From contig NZ_PYAU01000001.1 in assembly GCF_003014675.1 (NCBI RefSeq), positions 1,922,001 to 1,986,000 on the forward strand: DNA of 64,000 nt, in the 5' to 3' direction. The stretch's first letter is position 1. Each line of letters begins with the position of its first letter. Source of the DNA: Labedella gwakjiensis. Lineage in GTDB: Bacteria > Actinomycetota > Actinomycetes > Actinomycetales > Microbacteriaceae. Below are positions 42,241 to 51,227 of this stretch, piece after piece. A program made the position numbers and the translations under genes. Below the pieces are notes generated by a model. It worked only from the letters and a program-made list of their open reading frames with translations, searched no databases and had not been told where the DNA came from.

Positions 42241-43932
42241 ATGCTCTCTCGCGTCTTCCGAACTGCGTTCACGTCCGTCGCCGTTCTCGGGGTGGTCGTG
42301 CTCGCGGGCTGCACCACCACGGCAGCGGAGCCCGAAGTGGATGCGGCGGTCGTCACGATCCAGCCGGCCGAGGGCACCACGTCGGTGATCGACGCCGACG
42401 CCGCGACGCGGGCGATCGAGACCAGCCGGCTGCTCGTCGAGTCCGCTCCAGCGGTCGTCGTCGCCGAGCCGGGAGAGGATGACGCGATCCTGCTCGCGGC
42501 GCAGGCCGCCGTCGGACTCGGTGTGCCGCTTCTGCTCGACGAACCCGCGTCGTCCGGCGCCAGTGCGTCGCCGACGGTGGAATCGACCGACACGGCGACG
42601 CCCACGGGAACGCCGGCTCCGTCACCGCTGCTCGATGAGATCGACCGTCTCGGCGCCGCCACCGTCGTGGCCGTCGGAGATGTGGATGGCGATCGGTTCG
42701 GCGACCTCGACATGGTCGCGAGCGCCGCCGATGCCGCGGCCGTGCGCGATGCCACCGGCGTCGACGTGTCGGACGACGCCGAGAGGCTCACCGCGTCGGC
42801 GATCGCAGACCTCCCGGCCCCGGAGCCGTCCGCCTCGACCGCCTCGGCGTCGGCTTCGGCTGCGCCGCTCGACCCGATGCCCGAGCCGGCACAGCCCGTC
42901 GAATCGACCATCGCGCTCAGTACCGATGCGGCCGGTGACGCCGCGTCGCTCGCGACGGCCAGGGCTGTGGGAGTCCCCGTCGCCGTGCTCCCGGCGGACG
43001 ACGCCGACCCGCTCCGCTCGTCCGCGGCGATCACCGCGCTGCACGACGCGGCGGCCCACTCCACTCTCCTCCTCGGCGAGGCCTTCGGCGAGTTGCCCGA
43101 TCCGGACTACTCCGTGCGCGCCGCCGCCACGGGCGTCGAACTGCCGGGTGGCGGGCAGCACCTCTTCGCCGATCGCCTCTTCGTCGCGCTCTACGGGGCG
43201 CCTGATGCTCCCGTGCTCGGCGTGCTCGGCGAGCAGGACGTGACCGCCACGATCGAGCGCGCGAAGAAGACCGCCGCGCCGTACGACGGCCTCACGGACC
43301 GCACCGTCGTGCCGACGCTCGAAGTGATCGCCACCGTCGCTGCCGGTGCGGCCGGGGGCGACGGCAACTTCTCGAACGAGCTGCCCTCCGACCGGCTCGA
43401 GCCGTACATCGACGCGGCGGCGGAGGCCGGGATGTACGTGGTACTCGACCTGCAGCCGGGCCGCACCGACTTCCTCACCCAGGCGAAGCTGTACGAGAAG
43501 CTGCTCGCCAAGCCCAACGTGGGTCTCGCGCTCGACCCCGAGTGGCGTCTCGAGCCCGACCAGGTGCACCTCCGGCAGATCGGTTCGGTGTCCGCCGACG
43601 AGATCAACTCCGTCTCCGACTGGCTCGCCGACCTCGTGAACCGCGAGAGCCTGCCGCCGAAGATGCTCGTGCTGCACCAGTTCCGCCTGGACATGATCGA
43701 GAACCGGCAGGACGTGGACATGTCCCACCCGGAGCTCGAGCTCCTCATCCACGCGGACGGCCAGGGCAGCCAACCCGACAAGCAGGCCACGTGGCGTGCC
43801 CTCCACGGCGGTGCCCCTGAGGGGATGGCGTGGGGCTGGAAGAACTTCTACGACGAGGACACCCCGATGCTCAGCCCCGAGCAGACGATGCGTGAGGTGA
43901 CCCCGGAGGTCGACCTCGTCACCTACCAGTAG
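42241..43932 (+). CDS. large lipoprotein of unknown function
   Basis: 563 residues from ATG 42241. Signal with lipobox LAGC (Cys at about 23). The N-terminal half is Ala/Asp/Ser/Pro-rich with repeated 'VVVAEPGEDDAILLAAQAAVGLGVPLL'-like blocks at about 70-95 and 240-265, reminiscent of cell-wall-binding repeat folds. The C-terminal half (about 360-563) is a compact domain with YVVLDLQPGRTDFLTQAKLYE and LVLHQFRLDMIENR, resembling a TIM-barrel-like hydrolase remnant, plus FYDEDTPMLSPEQTM near the end. No function assigned. It probably sits on the outer face of the membrane. Confidence 0.75.
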   Translation: MLSRVFRTAFTSVAVLGVVVLAGCTTTAAEPEVDAAVVTIQPAEGTTSVIDADAATRAIETSRLLVESAPAVVVAEPGEDDAILLAAQAAVGLGVPLLLDEPASSGASASPTVESTDTATPTGTPAPSPLLDEIDRLGAATVVAVGDVDGDRFGDLDMVASAADAAAVRDATGVDVSDDAERLTASAIADLPAPEPSASTASASASAAPLDPMPEPAQPVESTIALSTDAAGDAASLATARAVGVPVAVLPADDADPLRSSAAITALHDAAAHSTLLLGEAFGELPDPDYSVRAAATGVELPGGGQHLFADRLFVALYGAPDAPVLGVLGEQDVTATIERAKKTAAPYDGLTDRTVVPTLEVIATVAAGAAGGDGNFSNELPSDRLEPYIDAAAEAGMYVVLDLQPGRTDFLTQAKLYEKLLAKPNVGLALDPEWRLEPDQVHLRQIGSVSADEINSVSDWLADLVNRESLPPKMLVLHQFRLDMIENRQDVDMSHPELELLIHADGQGSQPDKQATWRALHGGAPEGMAWGWKNFYDEDTPMLSPEQTMREVTPEVDLVTYQ

Positions 43933-43960
43933 CGGGGCGGGCACGTGCACCCTGTCTCCG

Positions 43961-43980
43961 TGGTGTCACCGGTGATACCA
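43961..43980. promoter_or_regulatory. operator of the RHH-Doc toxin-antitoxin operon
   Basis: A 20-base palindrome with one mismatch pair, core TCACCGGTGA at 43966-43975. The -10 box TACCAT (43976-43981) overlaps its right arm and ends six bases before the antitoxin ATG, so a bound antitoxin or toxin-antitoxin complex would block transcription. Confidence 0.75.
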
Positions 43981-43987
43981 TGGTCTG

Positions 43988-44191
43988 ATGGCGATGACAC
44001 TCAGGCTCACAGACTCCGAGACCGATGCGCTTCGGCGCCGGGCCGAGTTCGAGTCGCGGTCGATGCAGGACGTCGCGCGTGAAGCGGTGCGCGAGTATGT
44101 CGAGAGGCACAGCCACGACGATCTGATCGACCGGGTGCTCGATGAGGAACTGCCCCGATACGCGGAGGCGCTCGACCGGCTCGCCCAGTGA
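43988..44191 (+). CDS. ribbon-helix-helix antitoxin
   Basis: 67 residues. The N-terminal MTLRLTDSETDALRRRAEFESRSMQDVAREAVREYV is a ribbon-helix-helix DNA-binding fold; the acidic C-terminal tail (DLIDRVLDEELPRYAEALDRL) is the likely toxin-binding part. The start is leaderless behind TACCAT. Its stop overlaps the toxin start by four bases. Pairing of this fold with Doc, instead of Phd, is known in actinobacteria. Confidence 0.85.
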   Translation: MAMTLRLTDSETDALRRRAEFESRSMQDVAREAVREYVERHSHDDLIDRVLDEELPRYAEALDRLAQ

Positions 44192-44565
44192 TCTATCTGT
44201 CTCTGCGTGACCTCCAGCGGATCGCCGAGCGGTCGATCGGACCGGATGTGAGCGTTCGGGACTACGGCCTCCTCGAGTCAGCGTGTGCCCGGCCTCAGAC
44301 CACCGTGATGGGAGACGACGCGTATCCGACGCTGCCGGAGAAGGCCGCGGCCCTGGTCCATTCGCTCGCCAAGAACCACCCGCTCATCGACGGGAACAAG
44401 CGGCTCACCCTGGCCGGTCTCATCGTGTTCCTCGGGATCAACGGGCGCCGCCTCACCTGGTCGAACGACGAGGCGTACGACTTCGTGATGGACGTGGCCG
44501 AGGGGCGGGTGGACGACGTGCAGACGATCGCGCGCCGGATCGAAGCGGGGAGCGCCGAGCGCTGA
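44188..44565 (+). CDS. doc: Doc-type Fic toxin (death on curing family)
   Basis: 125 residues starting at the overlapping GTG/ATG context at 44188. The Fic core motif is NHPLIDGNKRLTLAGLIVFL (about 63-82), the Doc version of HxFxDGNKR; IYLSLRDLQRIAERSIG is the typical start. Doc phosphorylates elongation factor Tu and stalls translation. Short length and the overlapping antitoxin gene support a type II toxin-antitoxin pair. Confidence 0.92.
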   Translation: MIYLSLRDLQRIAERSIGPDVSVRDYGLLESACARPQTTVMGDDAYPTLPEKAAALVHSLAKNHPLIDGNKRLTLAGLIVFLGINGRRLTWSNDEAYDFVMDVAEGRVDDVQTIARRIEAGSAER

Positions 44566-44671
44566 GCAGAGCCTGCGCCGAGCCTGTCGGGGCACCGAAA
44601 CGGGTCGCTCCTGTCTCGGGTCTGCACCCGTCGGCGGCTTCAGGGGCCGTGTGATCCCGTTCGCCCGGCGC

Positions 44672-45208
44672 TCACCGGTCGGTCTTGTCCCACGCAGCCG
44701 TCGGCGGCAGTCCTCGGGAGGCGCGCTCCTCGTTCAGGAGCTCCTCGACGATCGCCGTCTTGCGTCGCGTGTAGTCCTGCCCGGTTTGCGCGGCGGCGGA
44801 TGCCTCGAGCTTCACCGCCCGGTACCTCTCTCGGGCGGAAGCCTCGTGGAGGAGCTTGTCGCGGAACAGTCGCTGGTTGCAGGTCTCCCACTCACCCGTG
44901 GTGAAGGCGTGGAGGATGTGCGTCCGCGTTGCGGCGGTGTGCCGGACGTAGACGCCGTGGGTGCGCGGCCCGGAACGGTGCTGCTCGTATCCGAGCTCCG
45001 CGATCGACGATTCGAGGTCGAACGGGTCGACACCGGGCAGCGTGCGCGCGGCGAGGTCGATGATGGGCTTCGCCTCGAGATCCGGTACGGCGGTGCTGCC
45101 GATGTGCTCGATGAGATCGACGCGGCCCGTGAGACGGTCGAGCAGTGAAGCGGCCTCCCGCTCGAACTCGTCCGCCCACTCGGAGCGGTACGGCACGATC
45201 TCGATCAT
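44672..45208 (-). CDS. GrpB-like (UPF0157) nucleotidyltransferase-fold protein
   Basis: 178 residues from ATG 45208; TAGGCT lies seven bases upstream, a leaderless-type start. Diagnostic motif EHIGSTAVPDLEAKPIIDLAA at about 34-54, in which GST and D-x-x-x-K-P-I-I-D make the nucleotidyltransferase-like site. Family members often occur beside or fused to coenzyme A kinase but their reaction is not settled. Stands alone here. Confidence 0.88.
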   Translation of the reverse strand: MIEIVPYRSEWADEFEREAASLLDRLTGRVDLIEHIGSTAVPDLEAKPIIDLAARTLPGVDPFDLESSIAELGYEQHRSGPRTHGVYVRHTAATRTHILHAFTTGEWETCNQRLFRDKLLHEASARERYRAVKLEASAAAQTGQDYTRRKTAIVEELLNEERASRGLPPTAAWDKTDR

Positions 45209-45293
45209 CCATCGCAGCCTACGTGCTCGTCGTGAGGGCCGCGGCCTCCAGTCGTGGTGGCGGCGAACGACGTCGAGGGAGCAGGATGAGCGC

Positions 45294-45956
45294 ATGACGA
45301 CGCTCAGGGTGCACAATCTCGCGGTCTCGCTGGACGGGTTCGGCACGGGCGAAGGACAGTCGCTCGAGACGCCCTTCGGGCACGCCCAGCACCGGCTCAT
45401 GCAGTGGTTCCTCCCCACGCACGCCTTCGTGAGCATGACGGGTCATGACGACGAGTCCGTCGGTTCGGGTACACGCGGGGTCGACGACGCCTTCGCCGCG
45501 GCGACCTCCCAGGGCATCGGCGCGGAGATCATGGGCCGCAACAAGTTCGGTCCCCAGCGTGGTCCGTGGGAGGACGAGTCCTGGCGCGGCTGGTGGGGCG
45601 AGGAGCCGCCGTTCCATTCGCCGGTCGTCGTGTTGACGCACCACTCTCGCCCCGATCTCGAGGTGGGGGAGACGACGTTCCTCTTCCGAGACCTCCCGCC
45701 GCACGAGGCGCTGGCGCTCGCAACCGAGCAAGCCGGTGGTCTCGACGTGCGGCTGGGCGGCGGGCCCACGGTGGTGCGCGACTTCCTCGCCGCCGACCTC
45801 GTCGATCACCTCCACATCGTGGTGGTGCCGATCCTGCTCGGTCGCGGCGAGAGGGTGTGGGACGGTCTCGAGGGTCTCGAGGACCGCTTCGACGTCGAGG
45901 CGACGAGCTCGCCCTCCGGGGTCGTGCACTACGTCTTCACGCGCAGGCCGCGCTGA
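45294..45956 (+). CDS. dihydrofolate reductase-fold protein (RibD C-terminal family)
   Basis: 220 residues from ATG 45294. The fold begins RVHNLAVSLDGFGTG; MGRNKFGPQRGPW (about 77-89) and DVRLGGGPTVVRDFLAADLVD (about 150-170) are the NADPH-site motifs of the RibD_C/YyaP group; HIVVVPILLGRGERVWDG follows. Such stand-alone proteins are probable NADPH reductases of unknown substrate. Not linked to riboflavin or folate genes here. Confidence 0.88.
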   Translation: MTTLRVHNLAVSLDGFGTGEGQSLETPFGHAQHRLMQWFLPTHAFVSMTGHDDESVGSGTRGVDDAFAAATSQGIGAEIMGRNKFGPQRGPWEDESWRGWWGEEPPFHSPVVVLTHHSRPDLEVGETTFLFRDLPPHEALALATEQAGGLDVRLGGGPTVVRDFLAADLVDHLHIVVVPILLGRGERVWDGLEGLEDRFDVEATSSPSGVVHYVFTRRPR

Positions 45957-46100
45957 GCCGATCCGACCCCGAGGGCACGCCGCTCGGGGGATGCCGATCT
46001 CCGTCCGGCGGCGGAGGCCCCGCCGTGTGCCGCCCGCAAGACTGAGGGGGAGAGGCGCGAACGGATCCCGCCCCTCGCGAAGGGCCGGGTGGGACGGGCG

Positions 46101-47060
46101 ATGACCGCAGCGGAGAACGTGATCGTGGTCGATACGGTCACCAAGTCATACGGCGACCGTCGTGTCCTCGCGGACGTCTCGTTCACCGTCGCACGGGGTG
46201 AGATCCTCGGGCTCCTCGGTCCCAACGGTGCGGGGAAATCGACACTGCTCGAGGCGATCGTGGGGCTGCGGTCCGTCGGCTCGGGAACGATCCGGGTCCT
46301 CGGCGTCGACCCGGCGCGCGATCGAGACGCGATCACATCGCAGGTCGCGGTGCAGCCGCAGGCGGCGAGCCTCCTCGAGACGCTCACCGTGCGCGAGATG
46401 CTCCGTCTCTACGCCTCCTTCCACCGCGCCCCGGCGGAGGTCGACGACGTGATCGCACGGCTCGGTCTCACCGAGCAGACCGACGTCCGAGCACGCGATC
46501 TCTCCGGCGGCCAGGTGCGGCGCCTCCTCATCGGCACCGCCCTCGTGGGGCGCCCGTCGATGGTCGTCCTCGATGAACCGTCCGCCGGCCTCGACCCGCA
46601 GAGCAAACGACGGCTCTTCGACGTGATCCGCGACATCCGCGACGAGGGCGCGACGGTGCTCCTCTCCACGCACGACATGGCGGAGGCCACGGAACTCTGC
46701 GACCGGGTCGCGATCCTCGTGGCCGGTCGCATCCACGCCCTCGACAGGCCTGATGTGCTCGCCGAGCGCCACTCCGCCGACTCGGTGGTGTCGTTCGTCG
46801 TCCCGCTGGGTGCGGACCTGTCGGTCGTCGCGGACTCTGTAGGCGACGACGCGGTGACCGTGTCCGAGACCGCCACGGCGGCCCGCGTCTCGGTGCGCAC
46901 GGGCGATCCGGATGCGCTCGTGCGCCTCCTGACGTTCTCGGGACCGGCGCGCGCTCGCCGGCTGAGCGTCACGAACGGCACTCTCGAGGACTACTTCCTC
47001 GACCTCGTGACGGAGCACCAGCCGGCCACGGCCCCGACCACGAGAGGAGACGGACGGTGA
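46101..47060 (+). CDS. ABC transporter ATP-binding protein (drug/antibiotic exporter type)
   Basis: 319 residues from ATG 46101; an in-frame GTG at 46089 adds four. Walker A LLGPNGAGKSTLLEAI (about 35-50), signature DLSGGQVRRLLIGTAL (about 133-148), Walker B MVVLDEPSAGLDP (about 155-167) and the switch His in STHDMAEA. A C-terminal 90-residue extension is typical of the DrrA/CcmA-like exporters. It energises the permease encoded next (overlapping stop/start). Possible roles include drug or lipid export. Confidence 0.93.
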   Translation: MTAAENVIVVDTVTKSYGDRRVLADVSFTVARGEILGLLGPNGAGKSTLLEAIVGLRSVGSGTIRVLGVDPARDRDAITSQVAVQPQAASLLETLTVREMLRLYASFHRAPAEVDDVIARLGLTEQTDVRARDLSGGQVRRLLIGTALVGRPSMVVLDEPSAGLDPQSKRRLFDVIRDIRDEGATVLLSTHDMAEATELCDRVAILVAGRIHALDRPDVLAERHSADSVVSFVVPLGADLSVVADSVGDDAVTVSETATAARVSVRTGDPDALVRLLTFSGPARARRLSVTNGTLEDYFLDLVTEHQPATAPTTRGDGR

Positions 47061-47836
47061 CGACGACAGGCACTCGCGCCGCGCGATCGACCCCCCGATC
47101 GCCGTTCGTGGAACTCAGCATCGCGAACGCGAGAGAGCTCATCCGCAACAGGAAGGGGTCGATCTCGATCCTCTTCATGTTCGGCTTCCTCTTCGTCCTG
47201 ATCGCGCTGATCGACGCGGCGATGCCGGGGCTCGGGATCCTTCGGACGAACCTCGCCACGATCGCGACGATCGGGTTCATGGCGATCACGTTCCTCGGGA
47301 CGGCCGTGCCGATCGTGACGCTCCGCGAGCGAGGAACGCTCCGTCTCTTCGGGACGACTCCCGTGCGGAAGGGCGTCTTCATCGCCGCTCAGACCCCGGT
47401 GCGCCTCGTCGCGGGTGTCGTGGTCGCCGCGATCGTCACCGGGACGGCCGTCGCGATGGGCTCGATCGAGGCGTTCGGGCTCATCCGTCTGCTCGTGACC
47501 TTCGCGCTGGGTCTCGCGATGTTCTTCGCGTTCGCGTACCTGCTCGCCTCGCGGTCGCGGAACGCGGAGCTCGTCAACAACGTGGCCGTGATGCTGCCGA
47601 TCGCGGCGATGTTCGCCTCGGGCGACGTGTTCCCCCGCGAGGTCATCCCGCAGCCCGTCGCGGTCGTGCTCGAGGCCCTGCCGACCACGTGGTTCGTCCG
47701 CGCCGCAGCGGCCGACCTGTCGGGGGTCGCCCCCTCGACCCCCGTGCCGATCCTCTGGGCCATGATGGCCGCGGTGACCGCCGTCGCGGCGGTCCTCGCT
47801 GCACGACTCTTCGTCTGGGACGACCGCGACCGCTGA
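47057..47836 (+). CDS. ABC-2 type exporter permease
   Basis: 259 residues from GTG 47057, which overlaps the ATPase stop and has a GAGGAGA site. Six hydrophobic segments (SISILFMFGFLFVLIALIDA first), and the DVFPREVIPQPVAVVLEALPTTWFVRA stretch near 190-215 is the ABC2_membrane signature. It forms the export channel with the preceding ATPase. Substrate unknown. Confidence 0.92.
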   Translation: MTTTGTRAARSTPRSPFVELSIANARELIRNRKGSISILFMFGFLFVLIALIDAAMPGLGILRTNLATIATIGFMAITFLGTAVPIVTLRERGTLRLFGTTPVRKGVFIAAQTPVRLVAGVVVAAIVTGTAVAMGSIEAFGLIRLLVTFALGLAMFFAFAYLLASRSRNAELVNNVAVMLPIAAMFASGDVFPREVIPQPVAVVLEALPTTWFVRAAAADLSGVAPSTPVPILWAMMAAVTAVAAVLAARLFVWDDRDR

Positions 47837-47906
47837 GTCTGGGCCGGGGGAACGGTACCCATGTCGTCGGCGGAGGCCGAGTCGTAGAGTCGCTCATATC
47901 GAGGGA

Positions 47907-48197
47907 ATGGAGCGGAACGTGGATGGATCCGGCTGGGTCATCGGGGGCGTCGTGGCGATCCTGCTCGTCCTCTTCCTCTACAACGCGGCCGTAGGAGGTT
48001 CGCGAAAGCGGCGGAGTCGTCGGGGCGGCTCGTCCGGCAGCGATGCGGGCCTCTACACCGGTACGTATGTCTCATCGGACAGCGGGAGCACGCATCACGG
48101 CGGCTGGTGGGGCGGCGACGGCGGCAGCAGCGAAGGCGGCGGAGGAGACAGCGGCGGTGGCGGTGGCGACGGTGGTGGCGGAGGAGGAGGCGACTAG
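47907..48197 (+). CDS. small Gly-rich membrane protein
   Basis: 96 residues from ATG 47907, or 92 from GTG 47919, which has the better-spaced GGAG site. One hydrophobic segment (WVIGGVVAILLVLFLYNAAV, about 10-29), then a basic KRRSRRG patch, then a tail of Gly, Ser and Asp with HHGGWWGG. The tail is probably disordered and outside, or on the cytoplasmic face if the basic patch follows the positive-inside rule. Function unknown; similar short 'GGGGD' tails occur in actinobacterial hypothetical proteins. Confidence 0.6.
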   Translation: MERNVDGSGWVIGGVVAILLVLFLYNAAVGGSRKRRSRRGGSSGSDAGLYTGTYVSSDSGSTHHGGWWGGDGGSSEGGGGDSGGGGGDGGGGGGGD

Positions 48198-48249
48198 CGG
48201 CGCTTCACGGGCCAGCGGAGCGCCGCGATGATCCGGCGCTGCGCCCGCG

Positions 48250-49269
48250 TCACGCGGAGTCCCGACGGACGAGCGTGGTGGGCACAATGTTGGCGTGCGG
48301 CACGTCGGGTTCCCCGCGCAGCAGGCGGAGCAGCACGTCGACGGTCGTCGCGCCCATGAGCTCGGACGGCTGGCTCACGGTCGTGAGGCCCACCTCGCCC
48401 CAGGTCGCGGCCGGACTGTCGTCGTACCCCACGATCGCGACGTCCTCCGGAACGCGGATCCCGCGGGTCGCGAGCGCTCCGAGCGCCCCCGTCGCCATGA
48501 GGTCCGACGCCACGAAGAGGCCGTCGATGTCGGGGTGGGTGTCGAGGAGCCGACGCATCGCCTCGGCTCCACCCGGAGCCGTGAAGTTGCCGTGGCCCAC
48601 AGCGTCCGAGGGCAGCCCGGCGTCATCGAGGGCGGCGCGGAAGCCGGCGAGCCGGTCGACGCCCGCGGACATGTCCTCCGGTCCCGCGATCGTCGCGATG
48701 CGGCGCCGCCCCAGGCCGATCAGGTGCTCCGTGGCGAGTCGACCACCGGCGACGTTGTCGACATCGACGTAGTACGGGTCGGTGCTGATCCCGGCCTCCG
48801 GGCGTCCGCCGAACACCACGGGCACGGCTCCCTCGAGCTGCGCGAGGAACTCGTGGCCGCTGTGGTGGGAGACCACGATCGCGCCGTCGACGTTGCCTCC
48901 GCGCACGTAGCGTACGGCCTTCCGGTCGGGATCGTCCCGCGCGACGACGAGGTTGAGTACGTACTCGCTGTCGGCGAGCCGACGGTCGAGGCCTGTCGTG
49001 AAACTCGCGAAGTACGGGTCGCCGAAGAACCGCGACACCTCCTCGGGCACGAGCAGGGCGATCGAGTGCGTGCGGCTCGAGGCGAGCGATCGCGCCGCCC
49101 GGTTGGGCACGTAGCCGAGCTCGGCGATGGCCTTCTGCACGGCCTCGACGACCTCGCCCCGCACGCGCGGAGAGCCGTTCACGACGCGGCTCACGGTGGC
49201 GCGCGAGACGCCCGCCGCCTCGGCGACGGCCTCGAGCGTCGGTGCGTGGTGCCCCGCGATGGTGTTCAC
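48250..49269 (-). CDS. LacI family transcriptional regulator (CebR/BglR-like)
   Basis: 339 residues from GTG 49269. Helix-turn-helix TLEAVAEAAGVSRATVSRVV is at about 11-30, hinge NRAARSLAS, then the sugar-sensing domain. It directly follows the GH1 beta-glucosidase gene by 22 bases on the same strand, and that gene's upstream region has GAGAGCGCTCTC, close to the CebR site TGGGAGCGCTCCCA. It is therefore probably a beta-glucoside or cellobiose-responsive repressor, autoregulated as the second gene of the operon. Confidence 0.92.
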   Translation of the reverse strand: MNTIAGHHAPTLEAVAEAAGVSRATVSRVVNGSPRVRGEVVEAVQKAIAELGYVPNRAARSLASSRTHSIALLVPEEVSRFFGDPYFASFTTGLDRRLADSEYVLNLVVARDDPDRKAVRYVRGGNVDGAIVVSHHSGHEFLAQLEGAVPVVFGGRPEAGISTDPYYVDVDNVAGGRLATEHLIGLGRRRIATIAGPEDMSAGVDRLAGFRAALDDAGLPSDAVGHGNFTAPGGAEAMRRLLDTHPDIDGLFVASDLMATGALGALATRGIRVPEDVAIVGYDDSPAATWGEVGLTTVSQPSELMGATTVDVLLRLLRGEPDVPHANIVPTTLVRRDSA

Positions 49270-49291
49270 GTGGATCGACCCGGTCCGTCGA

Positions 49292-50710
49292 CTACGGCTG
49301 CGCCGGCAGCGCGCGGTCGGCGATGATGCGCGCGTACGACAGTCCGGAGTCCTTCACGATGCGCTCCTGGGTGTCGTAGTCCACGCGCACGATGCCGAAG
49401 CGCTTGTGGTAGCCCCACGCCCACTCGTAGTTGTCGAGCAACGACCAGTAGAAGTAGCCGCGCACGTCCACTCCGTCGTCGATCGCGTCGAGGATGGCAC
49501 CGAGGTGTCCGGCGAGGAATCGCGTCCGCCCCTCGTCGTGCACGGCACCGTCGACGAGCTCGTCGTCGAACGCCGCGCCGTTCTCCGTGACCCACACCGC
49601 GGTGCCCGCCGGGCCGGTGTACTCCTCGTCGACGTGCACGAGGAGGTCGCGGAGCAGCCACGGCTCGATCTCCCAGCCCATCGACGTGGTCTCGAGGTCC
49701 TGCGGCTGCCAGTACACGTTCTCCGCGGCCGGGAACGGGGAGCGGATGGGGCGCTCGGTCGGCGCCTGACCGCCCGTCTCGACGAGCGGCCTCGTAGACG
49801 TGACATGCTCGCCGTGGTAGTAGTTCACACCGAGGGCATCGATGGGCGTCGAGATGATGTCGAGGTCGCCGTCCTTCACGTACGACTCGAAATTGTTCCC
49901 CTCGACGTCGGCCACGACGTCGGCCGGGTAGACGCCGTGGAAGATCGGTTCGAGGAAGAAGCGGTTGAACTGACCGTCGATGCGACGGGCCGCATCCACG
50001 TCGCCCTCGTTCTCGGGGTCCACGGGCGCCGCGACCGTCAGGTTGAGCGTGATGCCGATCTCGAGCGCGGGGTCGGCCTCGCGCAGCGACTGCACGGCGA
50101 GGCCGTGGCCGAGGAGGAGGTGGTGCGCGGCGGCGAGCCCGTCCTCCACCGATTGGCGCCCGGGGGCGTGGGCGCCGGCGGTGTACGAGAGGAAGGAGGA
50201 GCACCACGGCTCGTTCAGGGTCGTCCAGACGCCGACGCGGTCACCGAGAGCCTCGTGAACCGTCATCGCGTAGTCGCGGAACGCCTCGGAGGTGTCGCGG
50301 TTGGTCCAGCCGCCGCGCTCCTCGAGCGCCTGCGGCAGGTCCCAGTGGTAGAGCGTGAGCCACGGCTTGATCCCGGCGCCGAGCAGTTCGTCGACGAGGC
50401 GTGAATAGAAGTCGAGCCCCTTCGGGTTGGCCGGGCCTCCGTCGGGACGCACGCGCGACCACGAGGTGGAGAAGCGGTACGTCTGCAGCCCGAGGTCCTT
50501 CATGAGCGCGACGTCGTCACGGTAGCGGTGGTAGTGGTCGGTCGCGACGTCGCCGTTGTGGCCGTCGATGACCGCGCCGGGCACGCGGCTGAACGCATCC
50601 CAGATGGAGTCGGTGCGCCCGTCCTCGTGGGCCGCTCCCTCGATCTGGTAGGCGGCGGTGGCTGCGCCGAAGAGGAAATGGTCGGGGAATCGGCGGGCGT
50701 CGTCGCTCAT
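49292..50710 (-). CDS. glycoside hydrolase family 1 beta-glucosidase
   Basis: 472 residues from ATG 50710. GH1 signatures: start FPDHFLFGAATAAYQIEGA; acid/base Glu in TTLNEPWCSSF (about 175); nucleophile Glu in VWVTENGAAF (about 380); YFYWSLLDNYEWAWGYHKRFG near the C-terminus. There is no signal peptide, so it hydrolyses imported cellobiose-like beta-glucosides in the cytoplasm. Co-transcribed with the LacI gene that follows; no importer gene is adjacent. Confidence 0.95.
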   Translation of the reverse strand: MSDDARRFPDHFLFGAATAAYQIEGAAHEDGRTDSIWDAFSRVPGAVIDGHNGDVATDHYHRYRDDVALMKDLGLQTYRFSTSWSRVRPDGGPANPKGLDFYSRLVDELLGAGIKPWLTLYHWDLPQALEERGGWTNRDTSEAFRDYAMTVHEALGDRVGVWTTLNEPWCSSFLSYTAGAHAPGRQSVEDGLAAAHHLLLGHGLAVQSLREADPALEIGITLNLTVAAPVDPENEGDVDAARRIDGQFNRFFLEPIFHGVYPADVVADVEGNNFESYVKDGDLDIISTPIDALGVNYYHGEHVTSTRPLVETGGQAPTERPIRSPFPAAENVYWQPQDLETTSMGWEIEPWLLRDLLVHVDEEYTGPAGTAVWVTENGAAFDDELVDGAVHDEGRTRFLAGHLGAILDAIDDGVDVRGYFYWSLLDNYEWAWGYHKRFGIVRVDYDTQERIVKDSGLSYARIIADRALPAQP

Positions 50711-50756
50711 GGGTGCTCCAGCGGTCGGTAAGGTTCGCGAGAAGCCTACCGCGCGG

Positions 50757-50768
50757 GAGAGCGCTCTC
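50757..50768. promoter_or_regulatory. CebR-like operator of the beta-glucosidase operon
   Basis: Perfect 12-base palindrome GAGAGCGCTCTC, 47 bases ahead of the ATG at 50710 (minus strand). The AGCGCT core equals that of the actinobacterial CebR site. Confidence 0.78.
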
Positions 50769-50914
50769 ATGGGACGGCAGGGTCCTCCGAGTCGCCTCGC
50801 AGTCGCTCTCCAGGCGGGCGAGGATGTTCGTCGAATTCTTCCGGAACCCGCGTCATGAATTCCACGCGAGCGCATCTCATCGGATAGAAGCTCACCCGAA
50901 GAGACGAGGCCATC

Positions 50915-51220
50915 ATGCTCACCGACACCATCGACATCCACGACACCATCGAATCCGACGCCATCGAGTTCGCCGGCATCTCGGCGGTCGACGTCGACTT
51001 CGACGCGCTCTGGGAGACCGAGCAGAAGGCTGACCGCCTTCTCTGCCGCCTCCCCGCGGAGACGATCGGCTACCTGGGCGACGACTTCCCGTGGGCCGTC
51101 ACCGACGAGGACGTGCGCATCGCTCGACTCGCGCTCAGCAGCGAGCGCCTCGGCGCGATCCTCCTCGGCCGCGAGCTGGCGCGAGTGATCGACGGCAGCC
51201 GCGAGTCCCTCGCGGCCTGA
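50915..51220 (+). CDS. small uncharacterised protein, paralogue of the protein at 190-504
   Basis: 101 residues from ATG 50915 (GACGAGG upstream). The first 35 residues are acidic with repeated Asp-Ile/Thr; the C-terminal part (ALWETEQKADRLLCRL, then WAVTDEDVRIARLALSSERLGAILLGRELARV) aligns with the small protein near the left window edge. No signal or membrane segment. Function unknown; the conserved helix pair after W-x-V-T-x-E-D-V-R suggests a short helical domain. Confidence 0.65.
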   Translation: MLTDTIDIHDTIESDAIEFAGISAVDVDFDALWETEQKADRLLCRLPAETIGYLGDDFPWAVTDEDVRIARLALSSERLGAILLGRELARVIDGSRESLAA

Positions 51221-51227
51221 CCTCTTC

